This document shows, one piece after another, positions 42,553-50,262 of a stretch of DNA of 64,000 bases. Position numbers and translations under genes: made by a program. The stretch comes from Flexithrix dorotheae DSM 6795 (GTDB lineage Bacteria > Bacteroidota > Bacteroidia > Cytophagales > Flammeovirgaceae). Location of the stretch: NCBI RefSeq assembly GCF_000379765.1, contig NZ_KB903465.1, forward strand, positions 62,001 through 126,000, given 5' to 3'. Below the pieces are notes generated by a model, which did not search any database, had not been told where the DNA came from, and worked only from the letters and a program-made list of their open reading frames with translations. Positions within the stretch are counted from its first letter, which is position 1. Every line of letters starts with the position of its first letter.

Positions 42553-42567
42553 AAATTTAGTGTTTAA
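42530..42567. repeat. 38-bp direct repeat, copy A, containing terminator
   Basis: Matches 42987-43024 at 36 of 38 positions, starting CCCTGGCAAATGCCAAGG and ending GTGTTTAA. The two copies flank the P-loop gene 42587-42922 in direct orientation. Confidence 0.75.
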
Positions 42568-42586
42568 TGTAGTTATTAGGAGAGCT

Positions 42587-42922
42587 TTATATGATGCACT
42601 TAATAATATTTAGATCCATTTTTAGAAAATCATTTTCATCTAGTGTTTCTGAAATAATGATAATATTTGGAGTCTTAATTAATTCAGCATCCTTACCTCT
42701 CCTTTCAATTCTTATTTTTTCAGAACTTAAAAGCATCAGAACAGCCTCTTTATTTTTCAAGTCATCAATTACAATGAATTCCGTTTTGGAATTAATCATA
42801 TAATAGGAAAATGGACTTATAAGTAAATCTTCAGAAAGCCAGACCGTTTCTTTCTCTTTAGTTAATTCTTTAGCTTTCCTGGTTTTTCCACTAGATCGTT
42901 TTCCTGTAATTAAAGTAATCAT
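42587..42922 (-). CDS. Small P-loop ATPase (111 aa)
   Basis: Consists of little more than a nucleotide-binding core: Walker A GKRSSGKT (7-14) and a Walker B-type strand EFIVIDDL (about 49-56), with LLSSEKIRIERRG and NIIIISET as further strands. The size is about half that of a normal RecA/AAA domain. Last gene of the early operon; flanked by a 38-bp direct repeat that carries a terminator. Possibly a packaging, replication-loading or anti-host protein; unrecognised. Confidence 0.65.
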   Translation of the reverse strand: MITLITGKRSSGKTRKAKELTKEKETVWLSEDLLISPFSYYMINSKTEFIVIDDLKNKEAVLMLLSSEKIRIERRGKDAELIKTPNIIIISETLDENDFLKMDLNIIKCII

Positions 42923-42979
42923 GATATTTCATTTTTTTGCTATTTCTTTTAAATCTGAATTTTTAGTCGATAAGCATTG

Positions 42980-43012
42980 ACAAAAGCCCTGGCAAATGCC
43001 AAGGCTTTTAAA
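42980..43012 (-). terminator. Second hairpin of the duplicated terminator
   Basis: On the minus strand AAAAGCCTTGGCATTTGCCAGGGCTTTT is a long near-perfect inverted repeat with terminal T-run, 29 bp after the stop codon of the gene at 43041. Confidence 0.75.
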
Positions 43013-43024
43013 TTTGGTGTTTAA
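42987..43024. repeat. 38-bp direct repeat, copy B
   Basis: 36 of 38 bases identical to 42530-42567. Located between genes 43041 and 42922. Confidence 0.75.
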
Positions 43025-43040
43025 GTTTCGATTAATCTAG

Positions 43041-43355
43041 TTAATGGACTTCACTTACTGATTTCCATGAACTTTCATTTCCCTCAATAAATCTTTGAGT
43101 TTGATAAATATGTCCTTCAATCAAGGCTTTTATATCAAAAATATTCGGTTGTATCCTTACTTTTAATCCAGCTATTAATACTTCACAAACAATATCCTCA
43201 TTTTTAATTAGTTCCTTTGCAGCTTTGTATTTAGCCAAATCATTTTTGGCCTCAGTATTCCTAAATTCATCTTTTATCGATGAAATTTTATTAAGTAATC
43301 CTTCAAAAGGATTTTCATTTAGGCTTTCACCCATGCAACCTGGTTGTTCAAACAT
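43041..43355 (-). CDS. Early-operon protein of unknown function (104 aa)
   Basis: Soluble, helical: NPFEGLLNKISSIKDEFRNTEAKNDLAKYKAAKELIKNEDIVCEVLIAGLKVRIQPNIFDIKALIEGHIYQTQRFIEG. The pattern of two helices, strand pair and long helix is not one I recognise. It lies 37 bp from the next upstream gene in the early operon. Confidence 0.5.
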   Translation of the reverse strand: MFEQPGCMGESLNENPFEGLLNKISSIKDEFRNTEAKNDLAKYKAAKELIKNEDIVCEVLIAGLKVRIQPNIFDIKALIEGHIYQTQRFIEGNESSWKSVSEVH

Positions 43356-43392
43356 TTTATTTATAGTTAAAGTTAAAAATATAATTAAGTCT

Positions 43393-43716
43393 TTACTGAA
43401 TTTGAAGATTAAGAGTACTTAGCTTTTCCTTAATGATTTGTTGAATGACTTCATTATGCTTATAATCATTTATAGGTTGGGCATTTATCTTATTTGCCAT
43501 TTTAGTGGCATATTCTTCATTTACCGGAGTTATTCCGTAAATGGCACTAGGGAGATGATATTTAGTAAACTCCGGACAGCTTTCAGTTTTGGGTACATCA
43601 ATCCGGATGAATTCCTGTCCGGCAATTGTTTCAGTGGTAACTTTTCCAGCTAACTGGTTATGTCCAAATAGCTCTACTAAGGCCCAGCTCTCAAACTTGA
43701 TTTGATTTTCTTCCAT
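43393..43716 (-). CDS. Conserved Bacteroidota phage protein (107 aa)
   Basis: Reads KFESWALVELFGHNQLAGKVTTETIAGQEFIRIDVPKTESCPEFTKYHLPSAIYGITPVNEEYATKMANKINAQPI. I know this pattern (SWAxVELFGHxxxAG ... FIRxDVPE ... TxFxxxxAIYxIxPVxEExAxxxA) as a frequent small protein in Bacteroidota prophages and conjugative elements, without assigned function. It is probably a beta-rich, possibly nucleic-acid-related protein. In the early operon, 26 bp downstream of the gene at 43743. Confidence 0.65.
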   Translation of the reverse strand: MEENQIKFESWALVELFGHNQLAGKVTTETIAGQEFIRIDVPKTESCPEFTKYHLPSAIYGITPVNEEYATKMANKINAQPINDYKHNEVIQQIIKEKLSTLNLQIQ

Positions 43717-43742
43717 GGTAAATTAAAGTTTATAGTAAAAAA

Positions 43743-44051
43743 TTAAAATTTTCTTGGTATGTGTAAAATTTCAGGTATTAGATTTTTGGTTTCTGAATTA
43801 AATTTTACTTTAACCAAAAATTCTTTTTCGGGATTGCACTTTGCGTGAAAAATATTAATTGCTGTTTTTGTATCTGTTATTAATTGATCATCTATAGGTA
43901 AAACATCAGTATAGATAGTTTCTGGTCCATGATTTTTATCTTCTCCAACAATTACAATGTAAAAGTTGAAATACCCATTAGGCTTTAATAACCTTTCCTT
44001 TACATACTTTATGGCTGCATTTCTAGCCATTTTATAATTGAAATTGTTCAT
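43743..44051 (-). CDS. Early-operon protein (102 aa)
   Basis: Basic N-terminal helix (NYKMARNAAIKYVKERLLKPNGYFNFYIVIVGEDKNHGPETIYTDV), then acidic and basic strands ending in KFNSETKNLIPEILHIPRKF. No family recognised. 49 bp from the stop of the primase-helicase gene. Confidence 0.5.
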   Translation of the reverse strand: MNNFNYKMARNAAIKYVKERLLKPNGYFNFYIVIVGEDKNHGPETIYTDVLPIDDQLITDTKTAINIFHAKCNPEKEFLVKVKFNSETKNLIPEILHIPRKF

Positions 44052-44100
44052 TGTTAAACAAGGGTTTTATTATTTATCATATTTTTCAACTCTTAAAAAA

Positions 44101-46464
44101 TTAAAAAGGCATTCCATCCTTACCAGTATCCTTATCATCTTCCAGCAAATATTCAATCATCTCTTCATCATTCAGCCAGTCTTCTGGTTTTAATCGATAA
44201 GGTTTACAGGTTTTTCTGTAGTATTCAACTTCGAAAGTGTCTTCCTTAAAGCCAATTGGAATCTGGCTCCTCATGCTCTTTTTCTCAGGAGTAAGTTTTT
44301 TCTTATCCTTCAGATATTCTTTCAGTTCGAAAGCATCTATCTTATATTTTGCTGATTCATTTAATTTGTTAATCAGGTAGTCTCTGGGCATAAGAATCTC
44401 TTTCATTTTGTAGGTAAGGAAAAGCTCTTTGATATAATCCTCAATTACCTTCTCAAATCTGTTTTTGGTTTTCTCCAGAATCAATCTGAATTGATCGGTT
44501 ATGAATCTTTCTTTATAGAACCACAATCTATCTTCATCTGGATGGAAAATTTCCCTGGTCTTTAAAAAATGGATCCAGGCTGGAATTTCATCATTCAGTT
44601 TTTTCTCCAGGTGAGGATCTTTATCCTTATCCTCAATTTTACTCACCTTCACCACAAACCACCTGGAATCTTCTTCCTCAATTTTCATTACCTTATCAGC
44701 ATCATTGGAACCAATCATCAGCTTCCCATAGTAAGGGAATTTTTTCAGGTTTACCCCCTTGTTTTCCAGGTATTGGGTATCAGCCGTGGCCAATTGTTTC
44801 AACCTTTCTTTTTCTGTTTTTTTATCCAGGTCCAAAAAGCCTTCATCTATGGCAATGATAAACTTGGTAATGTAGTGGGCATTGAACTTCATTTTAAAAA
44901 GCTCATTATTGAGAATGGCCACATTTTCTCCTCCAAACATTTGTTGTACCCACTTGAAAAAAGTGGACTTTCCAGTTCCCTGTTCTTTGGAAACTAAAAT
45001 GGGTACTGGCAACATTCTTTTTGGTTTTTGTAAAAGGATGGACATATAATCAAGGGCCACTGTAAACTGATCTCCCAGTATTGGGTTATCAAAATCTGAT
45101 TTTCCACCAAAAATGTGTTTGAAAAATTTCTTCGAATTTTCTATTGTTCCTTCCATAGGTATGTGGGGTAAAGGGTTGGTTAAATTGTAACAATTATTGT
45201 GTACTCTTCTATACTCTCCATTCCAGTTGGGCACATTGCAAAAGGCATCATACTTTGGAATCTGGTCAATGAAATCTGGAAACCTTTTATAGTCTCTCTG
45301 AATTTCCCCTATTTTCCATGGCTCAATTGATTCTTCCAGTTCATCATTTTTATTGGGTGCAGCGATTGTTTTATACCAGTCTGATGCAATTCTCATATAC
45401 TTATCAGCATCTTCATGCTTTACATATTTCACACTTTCACCATTCCACTCATATCTCCTGCTCTTAAAAAGGAATTCCCGATTTCCAATGAATTCTCTAT
45501 ACAGATTGTAAAATTCTGTTTCATTGCTCAGGCCAAAATAGCCATATAGTTTATTCCTGGGATCTGTGATATTTTGCCCACTGAAATACTTTTTGGCAAA
45601 CTGGAATTGGTTAAGATCTTCCAGGATATCCTTTACATATTCAGGGAAGGCCAGTAAAAGATCGTCCAGGCCTTTTGCCGAATCCTTGTATTTGGTTTTG
45701 ATGTGGGAGAAATAGATCTGCTCCAGACAGGTACTGTTATCATCCAACAGGAGCTGCAGACTTTCTCTCCAGTTTTTGATGGCGGTATAAAAAGCAAATT
45801 GCCGTTTATAGAGATCCTTCTTTTTATCATATGTGATGGTTAGGGTATCTGCATCAGTAATAAAAAGTACTTTTTTAACCCTACATTTTATAATTACTTC
45901 CTGGATATCCTCATGAAGCATTCCCCTGGTTTCAGCTCCATAGAACCCATGAATGGAAGGCAGGCCAATAATATGCAAACCTGCCATGTCTCCTTTAAAA
46001 GCTTTGAATTCTCCTTCAGTAAAAAAAAGGGTATCGATTTCTTTTTCTTCCCGGAAAGCCTCAATGATCCTGGGAGTAAAAAATGGTTGCTGGCCAGATC
46101 CTTTTGGCTGGTAGTATTTTTGGGTATCAGTTTTATCTCCCTTCTTAATCACATTGGGTTTCTCCAGTCTTATCCTGGTGAATGACTTATGCCATTTCGC
46201 TCCTGGAGGGAGCCAGGTATATGGATAGCCCAATGGCTGAAAATAGTTAATTTGAATACCGCTTTCACAGGGTTGAAAGAAATTGTAATTGTGGTAATTG
46301 GCAATTTCACTTTTTCCGTACTTTCCACGATAACTGGGAGTGCATAAAAAATTATGTTTTTCCTCCTTAATCTTCAGCTCCTTTATCCTTTTTTGATAGT
46401 AGGCGTTTGGTTCAATTTTGTTGGTTTGCCAGGTGTGATCAGTAGTATCAATTTTCTTGTTCAT
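44101..46464 (-). CDS. Phage primase-helicase (TOPRIM-like plus SF3 helicase)
   Basis: 787 residues. The N-terminal third has TOPRIM-type motifs: FFTEGEFKAFKGD with Glu150, and FITDADTLTI with Asp204/Asp206. The C-terminal part is a superfamily 3 helicase: Walker A EQGTGKST (494-501), Walker B FIIAIDE (535-541) and LMIGSNDADKVMKIEEEDSRWFVVKV, which contains the motif C Asn and the Arg finger. This is the DUF5906-type replication protein of many temperate phages and plasmids. It is the main replication gene and sits 1.7 kb from the iteron array that may be its origin. Confidence 0.9.
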   Translation of the reverse strand: MNKKIDTTDHTWQTNKIEPNAYYQKRIKELKIKEEKHNFLCTPSYRGKYGKSEIANYHNYNFFQPCESGIQINYFQPLGYPYTWLPPGAKWHKSFTRIRLEKPNVIKKGDKTDTQKYYQPKGSGQQPFFTPRIIEAFREEKEIDTLFFTEGEFKAFKGDMAGLHIIGLPSIHGFYGAETRGMLHEDIQEVIIKCRVKKVLFITDADTLTITYDKKKDLYKRQFAFYTAIKNWRESLQLLLDDNSTCLEQIYFSHIKTKYKDSAKGLDDLLLAFPEYVKDILEDLNQFQFAKKYFSGQNITDPRNKLYGYFGLSNETEFYNLYREFIGNREFLFKSRRYEWNGESVKYVKHEDADKYMRIASDWYKTIAAPNKNDELEESIEPWKIGEIQRDYKRFPDFIDQIPKYDAFCNVPNWNGEYRRVHNNCYNLTNPLPHIPMEGTIENSKKFFKHIFGGKSDFDNPILGDQFTVALDYMSILLQKPKRMLPVPILVSKEQGTGKSTFFKWVQQMFGGENVAILNNELFKMKFNAHYITKFIIAIDEGFLDLDKKTEKERLKQLATADTQYLENKGVNLKKFPYYGKLMIGSNDADKVMKIEEEDSRWFVVKVSKIEDKDKDPHLEKKLNDEIPAWIHFLKTREIFHPDEDRLWFYKERFITDQFRLILEKTKNRFEKVIEDYIKELFLTYKMKEILMPRDYLINKLNESAKYKIDAFELKEYLKDKKKLTPEKKSMRSQIPIGFKEDTFEVEYYRKTCKPYRLKPEDWLNDEEMIEYLLEDDKDTGKDGMPF

Positions 46465-46475
46465 CGTTCAGTCAC

Positions 46476-46910
46476 TTATAAGTTTTTCACCTCTTTTGCA
46501 TATTCTAATTCCACTTTCAATGCATTGATTATGGTATTCACATTATTGGTTACTGCTTTGGCTTGTGGTATGTAGTTACTGTCCTCCCTAACTTTTTTTA
46601 TGTCTTCCAGGAGAATCGTTTTAAGGTCTCCCATAATTGAATTGGGTTGTTGGATGGTTACCCTTACCGGTTTAATTTCTTCTTTAATTTCTGCAAGTTT
46701 TTCCTGTTTATCTTCCCCACCAACAGGCAACAAACTGTCTAAAAAAGTATCAATTTTATCTGCAGGTATTTCGAAGGTTTTATGGTTGGTTACTATGAAA
46801 ACCATTTCATCATCATCAGAAATTCTAAAACGGTCAAAAACATAGTTTTTCGCTCCATAGAGCCATTCTTTATTCATATATGACAATAGGGTGTTAGCTA
46901 TTTTTTCCAT
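46476..46910 (-). CDS. Early-operon protein of unknown function (144 aa)
   Basis: N-terminus EKIANTLLSYMNKEWLYGAKNYVFDRFRISDDDEMVFIVTNHKTFEIPADKIDTFLDSLLPV, C-terminus a helix with NNVNTIINALKVELEYAKEVKNL. Located 11 bp before the primase-helicase, overlapping the HNH gene end by 17 nt. Possibly a replication accessory protein; unrecognised. Confidence 0.5.
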   Translation of the reverse strand: MEKIANTLLSYMNKEWLYGAKNYVFDRFRISDDDEMVFIVTNHKTFEIPADKIDTFLDSLLPVGGEDKQEKLAEIKEEIKPVRVTIQQPNSIMGDLKTILLEDIKKVREDSNYIPQAKAVTNNVNTIINALKVELEYAKEVKNL

Positions 46911-47553
46911 GATTTTTTTGTGATTTAATTTCTCTTTCTAATAATATTTTTGTCCTGGCCAGGTCTAAAATGTCAGGGTTATCCAGGAGTTTTTGTTTAA
47001 GTCCTTTGCTTTTCCTTGAAAGGAGGTGAGCAACAAATGAATCAGGTAAATTGAGTGTTCCGGAATTCCTTTTTATATTATCTTCCAGGGAAATCAATTC
47101 CAGGTTTTCAATCCTGCAATCCATCTGATCCCCATTTTTGAAAGTGAGAATCATATTCTCTGGTATAGGACCGTGTTCCCTCTCCCACAAATACCTGTGA
47201 TATAGTTCCCATTTTCCCAGGGAAACCCGGATATACTTATAATGTATATCTGTACCAGATTCCTTCCTCACAGAAATATCACCATCAGTTTTTGTATTAT
47301 GTGGTAAGTGTCCTTTTTTAAAGCTTCCTGAATTAGCTTTCATTATTCCTTTCGTTCCAGTATTCCATGGTTTGTCTCCCTTCTGAAATCTTGAAATTTT
47401 ACCCTTAATCCCCAATTCTCTCCTTCTCCTGGAGATAGTTTCCCTGGTACACCCAATCATTTCAGCAATTTCTCTATCCAATAGCTTTCCACCATGTTTT
47501 TTGATGATAGCAAGGTGAGCCTTGGTAATTACAAATGGTTTTTTGCGTGACAT
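46894..47553 (-). CDS. HNH homing-type endonuclease
   Basis: 219 residues. The N-terminal HTH (LLDREIAEMIGCTRETISRRRRELGIKGK, about 24-52) is followed by a linker with NUMOD-like FQKGDKPWNTGTKGI and GSFKKGHLPHNTKTDGD repeats. The HNH core is YHRYLWEREHGPIPENMILTFKNGDQMDCRIENLELIS (about 118-155), with His119, His127, Asn140 and Asn150. It is a free-standing endonuclease in the early operon. It may act as homing enzyme, in packaging or in exclusion of other phages. Confidence 0.88.
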   Translation of the reverse strand: MSRKKPFVITKAHLAIIKKHGGKLLDREIAEMIGCTRETISRRRRELGIKGKISRFQKGDKPWNTGTKGIMKANSGSFKKGHLPHNTKTDGDISVRKESGTDIHYKYIRVSLGKWELYHRYLWEREHGPIPENMILTFKNGDQMDCRIENLELISLEDNIKRNSGTLNLPDSFVAHLLSRKSKGLKQKLLDNPDILDLARTKILLEREIKSQKNHGKNS

Positions 47554-47555
47554 AA

Positions 47556-47957
47556 TTATCCTACTTTATGATATGGAATTGCCTTTTGGAGGGTATCCTG
47601 GTGGTCGATAAATTGATTTCTTTCTTTCTCCTGCATCATGATAAAATAAAGCATCTGAGTCTCCCAATTGATCTCTTTATTCTTGTACATGTTCATGATT
47701 AGGGTTTTGGAATCAAGTGGATCATAGCCGGTGTCCAGGGAAAAAACATCTTTCCAGTCTTTTAAGAAAAATGGAAAAATTCGCTCAATCTCTGCAGTCA
47801 TAATTTTCTCCAGGTGGCTGCCTTGGCTGTAGTTGATATCATACACCCTGCCTATCTGGTATTTTTCTGATTTCAATCTTACCGTAGTAAAATATTTGCA
47901 GTTTAATTTTCTATTCCAGTTATAGCTAAAATTGATTTGTCCAAATATTGCTTTCAT
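47556..47957 (-). CDS. ASCH/PUA-like domain protein (133 aa)
   Basis: The beginning IFGQINFSYNWNRKLNCKYFTTVRLKSEKYQIGRVYDINYSQGSHLEKIMTAEIERIF is the plan of ASCH domains (strand, KxxxG/KYFTTVRL, YxIGxxYxI, then strand), a PUA-like fold associated with RNA or modified nucleotides. The C-terminal half is helical (SKTLIMNMYKNKEINWETQMLYFIMMQEKERN). 2 bp from the HNH gene. Precise function unknown. Confidence 0.5.
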   Translation of the reverse strand: MKAIFGQINFSYNWNRKLNCKYFTTVRLKSEKYQIGRVYDINYSQGSHLEKIMTAEIERIFPFFLKDWKDVFSLDTGYDPLDSKTLIMNMYKNKEINWETQMLYFIMMQEKERNQFIDHQDTLQKAIPYHKVG

Positions 47958-47983
47958 AATTTTTAAATTTTTAGTGGGACCTT

Positions 47984-48304
47984 TTAATACTTTCCAGCCT
48001 CTAATTGCTGTATGAAGTCAGGGGGAACTAATTCAAAAAGGATCGTTTCGTAGGCTTCTATTTCCTCATTCAAGGGTTGAATCCTGTCATAAGGAACTCC
48101 CTTCTTTTCCATAATCGATCTTTGTGCACATAGTTTATCGTGTAACTGAAGTACAGCCTCCAGGTAGTCCGGGTCTTTATCCGGATCTATTCTAGTTTTT
48201 CGAAGTATTTGAACAATTCCCTTTGCCCGCTTTCTCTCTTGAATTCCTGGTATTTCCTTTTGCTCAAAAACTCTCCCAAATGCATTGCAGCAAGTACATA
48301 CCAT
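47984..48304 (-). CDS. Early-operon coiled-coil protein, start uncertain
   Basis: The last 70 codons (from IDPDKDPDYLEAVLQLHDKLCAQRSIMEKKGVPYDR) are clearly coding: charged, helical, ending QQLEAGKY. No good start codon exists after the stop of the overlapping membrane gene (48187), except an ATG giving only 42 residues. The ATG at 48304 gives 106 residues but overlaps the upstream gene by 118 nt in another frame, with an implausible start (CTCCNAFGRV). A -1 shift at the A5 run near 48199 would instead fuse it to the 77-aa membrane protein. Frame and start unresolved. Confidence 0.45.
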   Translation of the reverse strand: MVCTCCNAFGRVFEQKEIPGIQERKRAKGIVQILRKTRIDPDKDPDYLEAVLQLHDKLCAQRSIMEKKGVPYDRIQPLNEEIEAYETILFELVPPDFIQQLEAGKY

Positions 48305-48420
48305 ATTAAAAAACTTGGCACAAATAGAAAGAAATAAAGCCCATGAACTTTGAATCCAGCGTAGGCAAATAATGCTGTACAGAAAGAAAAAAGGATTAAC
48401 CATATCGTTTGTTTTTTCAT
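48187..48420 (-). CDS. Small two-helix membrane protein (77 aa)
   Basis: ATG start; MKKQTIWLILFSFCTALFAYAGF and LYFFLFVPSFLIWYVLAAMHL are two transmembrane helices, with a basic C-terminal tail (SKRKYQEFKRESGQRELFKYFEKLE). Sits between the 401-aa membrane protein and the uncertain coiled-coil gene. Unrecognised; possibly part of a phage membrane complex. Confidence 0.6.
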   Translation of the reverse strand: MKKQTIWLILFSFCTALFAYAGFKVHGLYFFLFVPSFLIWYVLAAMHLGEFLSKRKYQEFKRESGQRELFKYFEKLE

Positions 48421-48464
48421 GATTAAAAAATGTGTAATGTTTAATTTCTGAGGTAGGTAAGAAA

Positions 48465-48495
48465 GCTGCCTGGCAAGTCCAGGCAGTTTAATCTA
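48465..48495 (-). terminator. Hairpin after the 401-aa gene
   Basis: Minus strand CTGCCTGG ACTTG CCAGGCAG, an 8-bp GC-rich stem, followed by a C/T-rich stretch (CTTTCTTACC). It lies between genes 48526 and 48420 and may attenuate transcription. Confidence 0.55.
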
Positions 48496-48525
48496 GCGTT
48501 CACTAACCAAAAAATTACCACCTAC

Positions 48526-49731
48526 CTATAAAGTCTTTTTCCAGGTAATTGACCGTTCATCATCTTCCAGCCTATTGGAAGTAATCTTCCATTTTTCCCT
48601 AATTTTATTTTCCTGATTTCTTATTCTTTTCATCTTTTCAGCACACTTGGTACTGCAGTATTTTTTTGGATTGGCAGACACTTCTTTTCTGATGTTTACC
48701 TGGAAGGTTTTGCCACATCCATCAGCTTTGCAAATTCTATTCTCAAACTCTGTTAATTTCTCGGATTCTGTTACACCACTCGCTGTGGGGCTGCATTCCT
48801 CATTTTGAGGAAACTGGAAAATTGGGGTGGGTAAAGCCCCAATTTCCGGTGTTTCGCTGGTTGTTTCCTGATCATCTGGCTGGTCTTCCGAATCATCTTC
48901 AGGGTCTGGTAAATTGCCGTTTGGTTTATCTGTTTCATTGAAATATTCATTGGCTGATTTGTACCCAAAATAAAACCCGAACACCATGCAGATTAAGTAC
49001 AAGCTCTCTGAAAAAATAACATTGTATCTGTTAGTCTTTACCTTGCTTGCCAATGTGGTTTTGTACTGGCTGATGTTTTCATCATGCTCCTGAATATTCA
49101 AATTCCTTTGTGAGGCATATTCCTCATGCAGTTTGTTTTTCTGGCTCTCCAGCTGCTCCAGTTTTTTTGTATCCATGGAAACCTCAGCTGAGGTATGATA
49201 TTTATTTCCAGTGGGAGGGAGATAATAATTTCCTTCCCAGGTGTATTTCTTTTTTATAACTGAAATCTGTTTTTCTTTTTCGGCTAATAAGGATGTAAAT
49301 ACCCGATCAGTTTCAGCTGTTTTGGTATCTTCTGGGATGACAATTGCCTCTCTGGCTCTATCGGTTACACCATTGTAGCTGAAGTAAACAGAACCAGCCA
49401 TAAGGGCTAATCCAAGTGAAAGAAAGAATACATTAAAACTGGTGGCCGGTCCTAAGAATTCAGTCATGAATTTGCTTATTACAGCCGTTTTAAGCACTTC
49501 AAATACTATGTTAAGTATTAGTGCCAGGGCAGGAGCATAAACATGCTTATTCCCCACTATTTGATTTAAAAAGTACGCATATTCACTCCATCCTGAATAA
49601 GCCTGGCAAACCAGACTTACCATCATAAGCACTATAAAAACAGAAAAAAACCTGTCGAAATAGTCTTTTGGGATGATATATGACCTGTAGAATTTGCGCA
49701 TGAAGAATTCTTTGACTTTATTTGTCTCCAT
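48526..49731 (-). CDS. Four-TM membrane protein with C-terminal zinc-finger-like motif
   Basis: 401 residues. TM segments at about 28-48, 62-84, 97-120 and 241-263. Between TM3 and TM4 is a 120-residue soluble domain with coiled coil (DTKKLEQLESQKNKLHEEYASQRNLNIQE). After TM4 follow an acidic, Pro/Glu-rich linker and a Cys4 site, ICKADGCGK ... KKYCSTKCAEK (C-x4-C and C-x3-C), then a basic tail. Early-operon position; no family recognised. A tether of the replication complex to the membrane or a superinfection-exclusion protein are possibilities. Confidence 0.65.
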   Translation of the reverse strand: METNKVKEFFMRKFYRSYIIPKDYFDRFFSVFIVLMMVSLVCQAYSGWSEYAYFLNQIVGNKHVYAPALALILNIVFEVLKTAVISKFMTEFLGPATSFNVFFLSLGLALMAGSVYFSYNGVTDRAREAIVIPEDTKTAETDRVFTSLLAEKEKQISVIKKKYTWEGNYYLPPTGNKYHTSAEVSMDTKKLEQLESQKNKLHEEYASQRNLNIQEHDENISQYKTTLASKVKTNRYNVIFSESLYLICMVFGFYFGYKSANEYFNETDKPNGNLPDPEDDSEDQPDDQETTSETPEIGALPTPIFQFPQNEECSPTASGVTESEKLTEFENRICKADGCGKTFQVNIRKEVSANPKKYCSTKCAEKMKRIRNQENKIREKWKITSNRLEDDERSITWKKTL

Positions 49732-49771
49732 AACATTTTGAATTGAGATGATTTAAATTGTTATTCTTTGG

Positions 49772-49800
49772 AAGGGAGCTGTTGCTGCAGCTCCCTTTTT
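49772..49800. terminator. GC-rich hairpin after the 48-aa ORF
   Basis: GGGAGCTG, a 6-nt loop and CAGCTCCC form an 8-bp stem followed on the plus strand by six T. On the minus strand (the gene direction) no T-run follows, so its use there is uncertain. Confidence 0.4.
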
Positions 49801-49945
49801 ATTTCCTGTCCTGGTATTTCCTTTTCAAACTTGAAATGTAATTCCTTCTAAATCCCCAGCGCCTTTTGCCTGCAGGAGTTTGTCGTTCTTTTTCCCTCTC
49901 CACCATTTTTTCTAATAAGGCAGGGTGGTCATTCGTGTTTTTCAT
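49799..49945 (-). CDS. Small basic protein (48 aa)
   Basis: MKNTNDHPALLEKMVEREKE at the start and AGKRRWGFRRNYISSLKRKY before the end; very basic. Overlaps the 50-aa gene upstream by 17 nt, typical of a packed phage early operon. Its C-terminal pattern RRxYIxSLKxKY is shared with the host-side 52-aa ORF next to attL. Possibly DNA- or RNA-binding. Confidence 0.5.
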   Translation of the reverse strand: MKNTNDHPALLEKMVEREKERQTPAGKRRWGFRRNYISSLKRKYQDRK

Positions 49946-50081
49946 AACCCATCTTTTTTATATTGTGAATGATATTTTCAAATTTCTTTTGGTCTTTGCG
50001 CTGATGCCTGATCACTAAAAATCCTGCTATAAAAGCGCATGTGATATAGTAAATCCAGATGAATATTTCGTATGATGTCAT
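49929..50081 (-). CDS. Small single-TM protein (50 aa)
   Basis: ATG start; MTSYEIFIWIYYITCAFIAGFLVI is a transmembrane helix with a basic, helical tail (RHQRKDQKKFENIIHNIKKMG). Located between the 58-aa and 48-aa genes in the early operon; overlaps the latter by 17 nt. Confidence 0.5.
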   Translation of the reverse strand: MTSYEIFIWIYYITCAFIAGFLVIRHQRKDQKKFENIIHNIKKMGYEKHE

Positions 50082-50085
50082 TATT

Positions 50086-50262
50086 TTATAGCTTGTTATA
50101 TACCTGATGAACTGGGGTATTTTTCATACCGGTTCTCATTATTTCTCTTAGCTGTTTTATTTCCTTAGCAATTTTTAATTTGGTGGCTTCTGATAATCCA
50201 ACTCTTTTTTTCATGTCGTTCAGTCGCCAGATTTCTTTTTGGATATCGTCTAATGTCCTCAT
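50086..50262 (-). CDS. Small helical protein (58 aa)
   Basis: MRTLDDIQKEIWRLNDMKKR and LSEATKLKIAKEIKQLREIM are amphipathic helices; basic. Its ATG overlaps the stop region of the RHH gene (shared base at 50262), so the two are translated together. Unrecognised; may form a helical hairpin regulator. Confidence 0.55.
   Translation of the reverse strand: MRTLDDIQKEIWRLNDMKKRVGLSEATKLKIAKEIKQLREIMRTGMKNTPVHQVYNKL

Larger units (their letters stand above)
41981..42586. other. Non-coding region between early and late operons
   Basis: About 600 bp without an ORF. It holds the TTGTAAC repeat field (42193-42435) and a terminator for the early operon (42520-42552). Candidate site of replication origin and/or late promoter control. 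Confidence 0.6.

Noticed and set aside
44569-44997. 142-codon plus-strand ORF
   Set aside because: Opposite strand of the SF3 helicase domain; no protein-like features.
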